DNA of 7,626 nt, taken from NCBI GenBank assembly GCA_034211115.1, contig JAXHTH010000332.1, forward strand, positions 1 through 7,626, in the 5' to 3' direction. Source of the stretch: JAXHTH01 sp034211115. Lineage in GTDB: Bacteria; Planctomycetota; Phycisphaerae; Phycisphaerales; SM1A02. The notes beneath the pieces were generated by a model. The model made no database searches and had not been told where the DNA came from. It saw nothing but the letters and a program-made list of their open reading frames with translations. The position numbers and the translations under genes were made by a program. Positions 1 through 6,591 of this stretch are shown here, in pieces (within the stretch, counting starts at the first letter, position 1; the number at the start of each line of letters is the position of its first letter).

Positions 1-26
1 GCCAGGCGCCTTGCGACAATGCCCCC

Positions 27-425
27 ATGCCGTCCGAGCCCGAGCGTGAGCCACGGTTCTCACCCGACGTTCCGAACCCGGTCAGCGCGTGGATTCCCGC
101 GGCCATCTGTCTCGTGTTCGCCCTGTTCACGCTGTTTCTGACGGCCGTGGGCCTCCTCGGGCTCGTGCTTTCGATCGTGCGCTCTCACATCCCGCACCGC
201 TTCGGGGGGTACCTGTCGCTGATCATCGGCGGCGGGCTGTTCTCCGCGTTCTTCCTGCACGGAGCCCGGGTGCTCCTCGCCATGGCGAAGCGCGACCGCC
301 GCGCGTGGCGACTTGCCTCCGGCCGGTGCCCGCGCTGCGGCTACGACATCCGCAATCTCCCCGACCGCCGCTGTCCCGAATGCGGCGAGACCTGGTCGGC
401 CGAGGAGGCGGGGAGGCGGGCCTGA
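27..425 (+). CDS. Small two-helix membrane protein with C-terminal zinc ribbon
   Basis: A 132-residue protein of unknown function. Residues about 22-50 and 62-86 are strongly hydrophobic and should form two membrane helices. A basic stretch follows (AKRDRRAWR, 87-95), then a compact zinc ribbon with cysteine pairs C101/C104 and C116/C119 (CPRC…CPEC). By the positive-inside rule the ribbon should face the cytoplasm. Ribbons reading CPxCGYDLR/IRxLP…CPECG recur in many planctomycete membrane proteins that I recall only as hypothetical; a structural or protein-binding role is likelier than catalysis, but that is inference. The ATG at 27 is the first in frame; the nearby ATG at 19 is out of frame and no clear ribosome binding site is visible. 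It converges on the methyltransferase gene across a 169-base spacer. Its promoter would lie left of the window. Confidence 0.8.
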   Translation: MPSEPEREPRFSPDVPNPVSAWIPAAICLVFALFTLFLTAVGLLGLVLSIVRSHIPHRFGGYLSLIIGGGLFSAFFLHGARVLLAMAKRDRRAWRLASGRCPRCGYDIRNLPDRRCPECGETWSAEEAGRRA

Positions 426-473
426 ATCCTGTAGAGATAATGCACGCGCAGGCGGAGTAGCACGACGCTCAGG

Positions 474-501
474 GGGTGGCACGACGCTCCGCGTCGTGCG
501 G
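474..501. repeat. 28-base hairpin repeat, copy 1
   Basis: The unit GGGTGGC-N-CGACGCTCCGCGTCG-N'-GCGG forms a perfect 9-bp stem (479-487 with 491-499) closed by a TCC triloop. The same unit recurs at 7542-7569 with only two changes, A481 to C and T497 to G, and these two bases pair with each other, so the stem is kept. An outer pair, GTGGCA (476-481) with TGCCAC (505-510), offers an alternative longer fold. An 11-base direct repeat (GCACGACGCTC, 460-470 and 479-489) precedes it, like a partial duplicate. It sits between the 3' ends of two convergent genes. The hairpins and identity are seen directly; a REP-like dispersed element, possibly ending transcripts, is inference. Confidence 0.75.
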
Positions 502-538
502 TGCTGCCACTCCAGCGCTGTGCGTATGACCGCAGCCC

Positions 539-558
539 CCGCGGATTTCCATCCGCGG
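539..558. repeat. Second intergenic hairpin (possible bidirectional 3'-end structure)
   Basis: A perfect 8-bp stem, CCGCGGAT (539-546) with ATCCGCGG (551-558), closed by a TTCC loop. It lies 37 bases beyond the 28-base hairpin repeat and 36 bases from the stop codon of the minus-strand methyltransferase gene. No T-tract follows on either strand, so it is not a classical intrinsic terminator. Together with copy 1 of the repeat it fills most of the convergent spacer 426-594, and may be part of the same composite repeat or a transcript-end stabiliser. Copy 2 at the right end of the window is not followed by this second hairpin. Confidence 0.5.
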
Positions 559-594
559 CTATGACGCCGCGCCTGCGGGATCCGGGGCGTTGAT

Positions 595-1899
595 TCAATC
601 TCGAACAGGCCGTGTGATCGCGGCCATGAGCTTGCGGCCGAGTCGCAGGGCGAAGATGGTGTACTTCTCGTCGCCGTCGCCGCGCAGATCGTGCTGGACG
701 AGATCGGTGTCCACGGCCTTGCCGCGCGTCTTCACCTCGACGATGCCTCCGTTGTGCGCGCTCAGCCAGTCGGCGATCTTCCGGGGGCGCCAGGGGAGTT
801 GCGTGAGTACCTCGTAGGCGCTGAGCCAGGGATTCTCAAGGCGCTGGTCGGATGTGAGAATGCCCAGACCCGGATGCACTTCGCGCACGGGCAGATCGGC
901 GCAGAGGGCGCCGAGCAGTCCGGCCCGTTCGATCGCCGGGTCGGGCACGTAGAGGAAGCGGTGAAACGCCTCGCGCGCCCGGCCTTCCATCACCGGCGCC
1001 GCTTGCGGCGCAGCCGTAAAGCTCAGGCCGTCCGGGAGACGCGTCGCGGTGCGCTTCCCCGGATGCAGAGCGAGCGCGCCGCACCAGAGCACGGCCTGCA
1101 CGAGCGTTCCGCCCTCGTTGATGATCTCTATTTCACGGCCCCCGCCCCCGGAAGTGGCAAGCGGCAGTGCATCCAGATCCACGCCCGGCCCGAGCTTGAT
1201 CGCCCCGTCCGGGCAGGTGGTGAGCAGGCGATTGATGAACGCCGGCCCGGGGCGATAGTCCTCGTACTTCCAGATCCGGCGCTGGTCGTCGATGGCGCCT
1301 CTGGCCGTGCGCCGCGCGGGATCGAGATGGAACAGTTCGCCTTCGAGAGACATCGTCTCGACATCCGCCGCCTGGGCGCAGCACGCGGCGTTGCGTCGTG
1401 CCATCCACGCCCGCAGGGGATTGATGTCGAGCGCGGTGACTTCCGCGATGCGCATGAGGGACATCGCATCGCCGCCGATCCCGCAGCACAGGTCGACGAT
1501 CCGGCCCCCGCAGCGGCCCTCCGAAATCACCGCCGCGAACCGCCGCGCCTTGTGCTCGGCGACCTGATGCGACGTCGCCTGCTCGATCCCGACCACGTCG
1601 GAGACGATCTCCTCGACGTGGGGGAACTTCTGCGCGGCCTTGCGCCGTGCGGCGACGAGATCGAGGGCGGCGGCGACGAGCGATTTGGGCCACTGCGCGC
1701 GCAGGCGCTCGATGGCGTTCACGTCCTGCGGGTCGATGTCCGCCGCCTCCTGCAGGAGCGGCGCGCGAGTTCTGCAGAGGACGCGCTCCCAGAGTCTGAC
1801 GTGTCGATTGTCATCGATCGGGTCCGCGATCGGCGTGCGTGCCCGCCCGGCCGCGTCGCCCCCGGCCGCGGGTCCGTCCCGTACCAGAAGTGAGTCCAT
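595..1899 (-). CDS. Class I SAM-dependent methyltransferase with THUMP-like C-terminal domain
   Basis: A 434-residue cytoplasmic enzyme expected to transfer a methyl group from S-adenosylmethionine; the substrate is unknown, and the THUMP-like tail suggests RNA. Visible order: a helical N-terminal region (about 35-120); SAM motif I, RIVDLCCGIGGDAM (133-146); the acidic motif II, LDINP (157-161), expected to hold the ribose; motif IV, FHLDPARR (190-197), where DPARR replaces the usual N/DPPY; and a basic C-terminal module (about 360-430) containing WRPRKIADWL and VEVKTRGKAVD. This arrangement matches the family of Porphyromonas PG_1098-like putative methyltransferases (established knowledge, from memory). 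The frame is open up to 1992, but the start at 1899 is chosen because a strong ribosome binding site precedes it and the residues upstream are low-complexity and overlap the divergent spacer. It converges with the zinc-ribbon gene and diverges from the glycosyltransferase. Confidence 0.9.
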   Translation of the reverse strand: MDSLLVRDGPAAGGDAAGRARTPIADPIDDNRHVRLWERVLCRTRAPLLQEAADIDPQDVNAIERLRAQWPKSLVAAALDLVAARRKAAQKFPHVEEIVSDVVGIEQATSHQVAEHKARRFAAVISEGRCGGRIVDLCCGIGGDAMSLMRIAEVTALDINPLRAWMARRNAACCAQAADVETMSLEGELFHLDPARRTARGAIDDQRRIWKYEDYRPGPAFINRLLTTCPDGAIKLGPGVDLDALPLATSGGGGREIEIINEGGTLVQAVLWCGALALHPGKRTATRLPDGLSFTAAPQAAPVMEGRAREAFHRFLYVPDPAIERAGLLGALCADLPVREVHPGLGILTSDQRLENPWLSAYEVLTQLPWRPRKIADWLSAHNGGIVEVKTRGKAVDTDLVQHDLRGDGDEKYTIFALRLGRKLMAAITRPVRD

Positions 1900-1903
1900 T
1901 TCA

Positions 1904-1910
1904 CTCCTCC
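1904..1910 (-). promoter_or_regulatory. Ribosome binding site of the methyltransferase gene
   Basis: On the minus strand GGAGGAG lies four bases before the ATG at 1899 (six bases if the core GGAGG is counted). It decides the start: the longer open frame to 1992 has no comparable site. Confidence 0.8.
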
Positions 1911-2006
1911 AGTCAGGTGGCCGATATACTACCACATCTTCGTCGCGGCGAGCGGTTTTCGTCGGATGGAGCCCGCGGGGCGGACGGACCACGGCAGCGG
2001 CGGCGC
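1911..2006. promoter_or_regulatory. Divergent spacer between methyltransferase and glycosyltransferase, possible promoters
   Basis: The spacer must hold promoters for one or both divergent genes. Its only AT-rich patch is 1925-1931: TATACT (1925-1930) could be a -10 box for the plus-strand gene, giving a leader of about 70 bases; read on the minus strand, TAGTAT (1926-1931) could serve the methyltransferase with a leader of about 20 bases before its ribosome binding site. Neither has a good -35 box at 16-18 bases. Short arms GTGG (1917-1920) and CCAC (1932-1935) flank the patch. This is a suggestion only. Confidence 0.25.
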
Positions 2007-3329
2007 ATGCGAATTCTCACCATCGTCCGGCGTCTGACTCCCGGCGGCACGGAACGGGCCGCGCAGAACTGCTCGCTGGCGTATGCCGCGGACGGCCGGG
2101 AGGTGGCGGTGCTGGCCTACGAGGGGGGCGGGCCGCGGGCGGGAATCCTCCAGGCCGCGGGGATTCCGCTCTTCATCGGCGGCGGGTCGCAGGAGGCGCG
2201 GGATCGGGCCGTGGAGCGGGCGGCGGCGTGGGGGCCGGAGGTTGTCCACATCCACCGCACCGGCCATGCCCATCCGCCCTCCGCCGCGATCATCCGCCGA
2301 CTGAAGGAGCAGTCTTCCCGCCGCCTGCCGGTGATCGAGACGAGTCACTTCTCGCGCGCCGACCGGACGGATGATCGATTCCTCTTCGACGTGCACATTC
2401 AACTGTCCAGGTGGTGCATGTGGAAGTGGCAGCGATGGGCGCGGGGGCTGAAGCCGCCGCCGCTGGGGGTGGTCGTGCCGCACATGGTGGACACGAGCGC
2501 GTTCTTCCCCGCCGGAGATGAGGCGCGGGCGCGATTCCGCGCCGAGGTCGGCGTGCCCGAACATGCGTTCCTGTTCGGGAGGCTCGGCCAGCCCAACCTC
2601 GCGAGCTGGTCGCCGATCCTGTTCCGGGCGTTCGCTCAGGTGGCCCGCGAGGAGGAGCGTGCGTTTCTGCTCGTCGTCGGTCTCCCCGAGGCGCTGGGCA
2701 GGTCCGTCGAGGCGCTGCCGGCGCCGATCCGCCGTCGCGTGATCGTTCATCCGTTCCTGCACGGCGACGAGGCCGTGCGCACCGGCTACAGCGCGCTGGA
2801 CTGCTTCGCGCACGCGTCGATGGCGGGGGAGTCGTTCGGGTTCGTGCTGCTGGAGGCGCTGCTGTGCGGGACGCCGGTGATCACGGTGAGCACGCCGGCC
2901 CGGGGCAACAGCCAGGTCGAGGTCGTCGGCCACGAGCGGGGGGGCCTGGTCGCCACCGATGCGCCAAGCATGGCCGAGGCGATGCGGCGCATGATGCGCG
3001 AGGCATCGCTGCGCCGCCGACTCGTCCAACAGGGGCAGGCATGGATTCGGCGGGAGTATGCGCCGCAGCACATCACCCCGCGGTTGATTCGCCTGTTTGA
3101 GCTCGCGCTCGAGGCGGACGGCCCGGAAGCGTTGCGCGGCGCACTCGAGAAAGACGAGACCTTCATCACGCACGTCGAGCGGGGGGAGATCGAGCGCCTC
3201 ATGAAGCACACGATGGGTCGGGTGAGCCTGAGGGATCGGCTCCTGCTGGAACTGGGGCATGTTCCGAGGATCCATCAGGCCTTCGTTCGGGCGAAGCGAA
3301 TCGCGCAGCGGGCGCGCGGCCGGTCCTGA
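2007..3329 (+). CDS. GT4-type glycosyltransferase (GT-B fold)
   Basis: A 440-residue cytoplasmic or membrane-associated glycosyltransferase that should move a sugar from a nucleotide-sugar donor to a glycan acceptor; donor and acceptor cannot be told. The N-terminal domain begins MRILTIVRRLTPGGTERAA, the usual first strand and glycine-rich loop of GT4 enzymes. The C-terminal domain carries the E-x7-E signature GESFGFVLLEALLCGTPVI (274-292), with E275 and E283 the expected donor-binding residues. A Trp/basic patch, WCMWKWQRWAR (136-146), could touch the membrane. About 70 residues after the GT core (370-440) are charged and end in a basic helix. The ATG at 2007 is chosen because family homology starts there; the frame is open back to 1839, but that part overlaps the methyltransferase gene and is arginine/proline-rich without recognisable features. 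No strong ribosome binding site precedes it. The gene lies upstream of a sulfotransferase on the same strand. Confidence 0.92.
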   Translation: MRILTIVRRLTPGGTERAAQNCSLAYAADGREVAVLAYEGGGPRAGILQAAGIPLFIGGGSQEARDRAVERAAAWGPEVVHIHRTGHAHPPSAAIIRRLKEQSSRRLPVIETSHFSRADRTDDRFLFDVHIQLSRWCMWKWQRWARGLKPPPLGVVVPHMVDTSAFFPAGDEARARFRAEVGVPEHAFLFGRLGQPNLASWSPILFRAFAQVAREEERAFLLVVGLPEALGRSVEALPAPIRRRVIVHPFLHGDEAVRTGYSALDCFAHASMAGESFGFVLLEALLCGTPVITVSTPARGNSQVEVVGHERGGLVATDAPSMAEAMRRMMREASLRRRLVQQGQAWIRREYAPQHITPRLIRLFELALEADGPEALRGALEKDETFITHVERGEIERLMKHTMGRVSLRDRLLLELGHVPRIHQAFVRAKRIAQRARGRS

Positions 3330-3720
3330 TCGCGCGGGGGCCGTGGCCCGCCGTCCCCGGCGTGCCGGGCGAGCCGCCCGCCCCGGCGGGTCGCACTCGC
3401 GGGTCATCCCCTCTCCCCGGGCGCAGCCGGCCTGGTGACCCGGCGGAGCGTGGGATCGCATCGAGCCGACGTGCCGGAGGCTTCTTCGGCTGCGGGCCGG
3501 TGCGGCGGCCGGGGTGATCGGCCGGCCATCCACGCCGCGAAAGGGAGCCATGCCGATCGATTTCGGCGGGGCGGCGCAGGGACGGGCCCATCGGGCCGAT
3601 ACGCATGTACATGCCGCCGCGAGCGGGTATGCTTCCCGGACCCAGGTGCCGCGCCGCCCGACCCGGGGTCCGGAGCAAAGACCGCTGACCCGATGCACCA
3701 CGCGGGTCGATCCGTCGCAC

Positions 3721-3761
3721 GCGGGGCGGACAGGCGGTTCGACTCGCCCCGCTTCGGCGGG
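3721..3761 (+). promoter_or_regulatory. Two competing hairpins in the sulfotransferase leader
   Basis: GCGGGGCG (3721-3728) can pair perfectly with CGCCCCGC (3745-3752), leaving a 16-base loop. The last five bases of that right arm, CCCGC (3748-3752), can instead pair with GCGGG (3757-3761) around a TTCG loop; a C(UUCG)G tetraloop is known to be exceptionally stable in RNA. The two folds exclude each other and end 40 bases before the start codon. The pairing is seen directly; a regulatory switch is speculation, and chance hairpins are common in DNA this GC-rich. Confidence 0.3.
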
Positions 3762-3792
3762 TGGCCGACGGTGCCGGGGCCGGGCGAGGAAT

Positions 3793-3797
3793 GGAGA
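3793..3797 (+). promoter_or_regulatory. Ribosome binding site of the sulfotransferase gene
   Basis: GGAGA lies four bases before the ATG at 3802 (five bases counting only GGAG). It supports 3802 over the open frame extending upstream to 3514; the ATG at 3791 is out of frame. Confidence 0.7.
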
Positions 3798-3801
3798 CGC
3801 A

Positions 3802-4425
3802 ATGTACGCACGCATCATCCGAGCGATCAGATCACCGAGGCGGACCGCGAAGATCCTCCGTCACCTCCTCCTCGACGACTTCATCTTCATTCACATCAAC
3901 AAGTCGGGCGGAACCAGCATCGAGCGCGCGCTGAGCCTCGCGTTCGAGCACCGCACGGCGCTGGAGAAGATCGAGCAGATCGGCCGGCGCCGCTGGGACC
4001 GGAGATTCACCTTCGCCGTGGTGAGGAATCCCTGGGACAGGGTCGTGTCCCAGTTCCACTTCCGCATCTCCGAGAACCAGACCGATCTCGCGACCAATCC
4101 CATCGAATTCAAGGAGTGGGTTCGGCGGGCCTATGGCGAGCAGGATCCCGCGTACCTGGTCCCCCCGAAGATGTTCATCCCGCAGCTTGACTGGATCACC
4201 GATGAGGACGGTACGGTGCTCGTCGACTTCGTGGGCCGTTTCGAAAACCTGAAGCGCGATTTCGAGGAAGTGTGTCGACGGCTGGGGAAACAGGTCGAAT
4301 TGCCGCACCTCAAGGCGACCAAGCGGCGTCCGTATCAGGAGTATTACGACGAGGAGACGGCGGAACTCATCCGAGCGTGGTATCAGAAGGACATCGACCG
4401 TTTCGGGTACCGGTTCGAAACCTAG
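3802..4425 (+). CDS. PAPS-dependent sulfotransferase, family 2-like
   Basis: A 207-residue enzyme expected to transfer a sulfuryl group from 3'-phosphoadenosine 5'-phosphosulfate to a hydroxyl, most likely on a sugar given its neighbours. Two signatures of the carbohydrate sulfotransferase superfamily are clear: the 5'-phosphosulfate loop FIHINKSGGTSIERAL (29-44) and the 3'-phosphate site FAVVRNPWDRVVSQF (71-85), with R75 and S83 the expected contacts. VDFVGRFENLKRDFEEVCRRLG (141-162) and the end YYDEETAELIRAWYQKDIDRFGYRF (181-205) match the usual C-terminal half of such enzymes. The basic start (MYARIIRAIRSPRRTAKILRHLLL) could rest on the membrane but is not a clear transmembrane segment. 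Length is normal for short bacterial members, so it is not truncated. It follows a glycosyltransferase and converges with a flippase, pointing to a sulfated surface glycan. A lipid or protein acceptor cannot be excluded. Confidence 0.9.
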   Translation: MYARIIRAIRSPRRTAKILRHLLLDDFIFIHINKSGGTSIERALSLAFEHRTALEKIEQIGRRRWDRRFTFAVVRNPWDRVVSQFHFRISENQTDLATNPIEFKEWVRRAYGEQDPAYLVPPKMFIPQLDWITDEDGTVLVDFVGRFENLKRDFEEVCRRLGKQVELPHLKATKRRPYQEYYDEETAELIRAWYQKDIDRFGYRFET

Positions 4426-4501
4426 GGGCACTCACATCGTGAAGCCGCAGCGCCGGGGGATCAGCGCGTGAGCCCGTTGAGGGGCGCCGGCCTGACCTGA
4501 T

Positions 4502-6019
4502 CTACGGCGTTTGGGGGGGCGAGGCCGGTCGAAGCCCGCGGCGCGATCGCAGTTCCTTCACCCGCTGCCGCAGGTCACGCATATCGGTCGGGCAGACCAC
4601 GCCGATGACGGGCAGGTAGACCGCGCCGGCGACGAGTGCGATGACCGCGGCCCGCATGAGTTCAGCGGCGGGGACATCCGGGATCAGCCGGCTGAGGAGG
4701 ATTCCGGCGCCGCAGGCCAGCGCGCCGACGCTGGTCGGGCCGCCGAAGATCCGCGCCACGTCGCGCCAGCGCCCGCCGCCTCGACGAATCGCCACGTAAC
4801 TCTGGATCGGCGCCGCGACGATGTAGCTCACCCCCGTGGCGAGGGCGACGAGCACGAGTCCGCCGTTCGCCGCGGCCACCGTGACCGCCCCCAGCATCAG
4901 CAGGGCATAGGCGACGTTCAGCACCAGGAGAAGACCGAATCGGCCCTGCGCCTGAATCATGCTCAGGCTCGGCCCGGTGACCACACGGGCGGCGACGGCG
5001 AGGCTCAGAATCTGGATCAGCGGCGTGCTCGGGTGAAACTTCGGCGCCAGGAAGAACGTGACGAGCGGCTCCGCCACCGCGGCCTGAAGCAGGCACAGCG
5101 GGATCGTCACCATCGCCAGGAGCCGGCACGCCCGCAGGTAGGCGCGAACCTGACGCGCGCTCTCTTTGTGCAACCTGGCCAGGGCGGGGAAGAGCACGAT
5201 GGTCAGGTGGTACGTGACGTGACGCAGCGTCTGCTGGGAGAAGTTCATGCCGACGTAGAACAGGCCCACGGCATCCGGTGTGTTGAAGATCCCCAGCACG
5301 AAATACCCCGCCTGCCAGGACACCTGCATGGCCAGCTTCGCCCAGAAGATCCGCATCGAATCGCCGATCAGGTATCGCCACCGTCTCATCTGCGGGGCGC
5401 GGCGCACCGGGGGCGCGACCACCCACCACAACACGGTGGTTCGCCCCAGGTGGACGATGACCTGCGGCCAGACGAAGCTGTAGGCGCCGAACCCCTGCCA
5501 CGCGAAGAGCACGGACAGAAGCACAATGGACGCGTTCTGCACGAACAGGGTGCCGGCGAGGAAACGGAACCGCAGATCGATCTGCAGCCTCGCCTCGGGA
5601 ACGGTGGCCAGGGCGTGGATGGGCAGCTTCAGGGCCAGGACGGCGATGAGCCCCACCAGCGCCGGCTCGTCATAGAGCCGCGCCACCGCCCCCGACGCCG
5701 CCATCATCACCAGACCCGCCGCGACGCCGATGCACCCGGACATCCAGAACGCGGCGTTGGCCCACCGGCGGTAGCTGCTCTGGCGATGCACGAGCACCTG
5801 CATCACGCCCATCGCCCGCAACTCCTCGCCGAACATCACGATCGTGTAGGTCAGGCCGATCAGCCCCCACGCCTCGGGCAGGAGCAGCCAGGTCAGGACG
5901 ACCTGCCCGACGGTGTTGACGAGCTTGCCCGCCAGGCTCTGGGCGATCATCCACGCCGTGCCCCGCGCGGTGGCGCCGGTGAGCGACGGTTCCTGAGGAG
6001 CAAGAGGAGCACTGGTCAT
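4502..6019 (-). CDS. Polysaccharide/oligosaccharide flippase (Wzx-like, MOP superfamily)
   Basis: A 505-residue inner-membrane protein predicted to flip lipid-linked saccharide units from the cytoplasmic to the outer face. About 14 hydrophobic segments can be marked (roughly 22-45, 50-68, 88-108, 118-138, 155-174, 178-200, 230-245, 250-270, 300-325, 335-350, 362-382, 386-408, 428-444, 455-475). The opening GATARGTAWMIAQSLAGKLVNTVGQVVLTWLLLPEAWGLIGL is typical of the family, as are the first-half charged loop VPEARLQIDLRFRFLA and the mid-protein FPALARLHKE (277-286) before the second half. Length fits the usual 430-510 residues. It has a hydrophilic basic C-terminal tail of about 28 residues. 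No good ribosome binding site precedes the ATG at 6019, so the start is less certain, but family homology begins soon after it. It converges with the sulfotransferase across 76 bases. The glycan carried is unknown. Confidence 0.9.
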   Translation of the reverse strand: MTSAPLAPQEPSLTGATARGTAWMIAQSLAGKLVNTVGQVVLTWLLLPEAWGLIGLTYTIVMFGEELRAMGVMQVLVHRQSSYRRWANAAFWMSGCIGVAAGLVMMAASGAVARLYDEPALVGLIAVLALKLPIHALATVPEARLQIDLRFRFLAGTLFVQNASIVLLSVLFAWQGFGAYSFVWPQVIVHLGRTTVLWWVVAPPVRRAPQMRRWRYLIGDSMRIFWAKLAMQVSWQAGYFVLGIFNTPDAVGLFYVGMNFSQQTLRHVTYHLTIVLFPALARLHKESARQVRAYLRACRLLAMVTIPLCLLQAAVAEPLVTFFLAPKFHPSTPLIQILSLAVAARVVTGPSLSMIQAQGRFGLLLVLNVAYALLMLGAVTVAAANGGLVLVALATGVSYIVAAPIQSYVAIRRGGGRWRDVARIFGGPTSVGALACGAGILLSRLIPDVPAAELMRAAVIALVAGAVYLPVIGVVCPTDMRDLRQRVKELRSRRGLRPASPPQTP

Positions 6020-6463
6020 GGGCTTGGCGATGGCGAGCCGGCGGGCCGCGCACCCGGCCCTCTGACCGGAGTCGCTTCCGCCCGGTCATTCTCGCGGTCA
6101 TATCGGCTTGCGGAGGCGGCCGCCTGCACGACAACTACGCCTCGCGCAAGACGCCGGTTCTTCACGGGCCGAGGCGCGGGCGCCCATTCGTCGCGCCGAT
6201 CGATGCCGCGCGGCGCGCGTCGTTCCGCCCCGGTCGATGGATGACGGGCGGCACGGCGGCCGGGCCGGGGCGGTGGCCGGGGCCGGTCCGATAACCCGCG
6301 GGCGGATGCCGGGGGGCCGTGATCGGGATCTGCTCAATAAACTCCTTTGTGACAACGTTTTATGGCCGTACCTGATCCCGCATCGCCCTCCCGCCGCCGC
6401 GCTGCCGGGCGGGCCGAGGTCGGGCTCGACCCGCATTTGAACCGCCTTGTTTTCGTTTTTCTG

Positions 6464-6491
6464 CTGACCGCCGGCCGTTCTGTGGTAGGAT
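6464..6491 (+). promoter_or_regulatory. Candidate promoter of the secreted-protein gene
   Basis: CTGACC (6464-6469, four of six matches to TTGACA) and TAGGAT (6486-6491, four of six matches to TATAAT) are separated by 16 bases, and a T-rich block (6447-6460) lies just upstream, as an UP-like element might. Transcription from here would give a leader of about 230 bases that includes the 6592-6617 hairpin. The match is moderate and unsupported by conservation. Confidence 0.3.
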
Positions 6492-6591
6492 TCCATCGAA
6501 GCACCCAGATTCAAGGGAGCCCGGCCCCTCGGACGCGGCCGGCGCCCCCCCTCGTCCAGTGCTGACGAGCTGACAATCGAGTTGCCGTGAG

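Larger units (their letters stand above)
3330..3801 (+). other. Gene-free gap of 472 bases with GC hairpins
   Basis: No convincing gene. A frame joined to the sulfotransferase is open from 3514, but it encodes arginine/glycine/proline-rich sequence without motifs. Just after the glycosyltransferase stop lie short GC hairpins (3356-3360 with 3365-3369; 3377-3381 with 3386-3390) lacking T-tracts, so they are weak terminator candidates. GCATGTACATGC at 3603-3614 is a perfect 12-base palindrome. A TATGCT (3628-3633) could be a -10 box but has no -35 partner. Competing hairpins occur at 3721-3761. The length is large for this otherwise compact region. Confidence 0.45.

Noticed and set aside
691..1893. 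400-residue open frame on the plus strand, antisense to the methyltransferase
   Set aside because: No recognisable motifs, while the minus-strand frame has SAM-binding motifs and a strong ribosome binding site.
1900..1992. N-terminal extension of the methyltransferase by 31 residues
   Set aside because: The ribosome binding site at 1904-1910 lies inside it and points to 1899; the extension runs across the divergent spacer and has no family features.
3733..3750. tRNA T-arm-like sequence (GGTTCGACTC flanked by GGC and GCC)
   Set aside because: The stem does not pair over five bases with a seven-base loop, and no acceptor, D or anticodon arms can be built around it.
3514..3801. N-terminal extension of the sulfotransferase by 96 residues
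   Set aside because: Low-complexity Arg/Gly/Pro sequence, and a good ribosome binding site sits directly before the ATG at 3802.
1929..3818. 629-residue open frame on the minus strand, antisense to the glycosyltransferase
   Set aside because: Arginine/proline-rich product without domains; explained by high GC content and few stop codons opposite a real gene with clear GT4 motifs.
4426..4501. Bidirectional terminator in the spacer between sulfotransferase and flippase
   Set aside because: Only short pairings were found (TCAC 4432-4435 with GTGA 4439-4442, and a five-base GC stem with a long loop), with no T-tract on either strand.
4511..6244. 577-residue open frame on the plus strand, antisense to the flippase
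   Set aside because: His/Arg/Gln-rich low-complexity product; the opposite strand encodes a clear multi-span membrane protein.
6098..6514. 138-residue open frame on the minus strand in the gap before the secreted-protein gene
   Set aside because: Arg/Pro/Ala-rich, no motif, no convincing ribosome binding site; typical of random open frames in GC-rich DNA.
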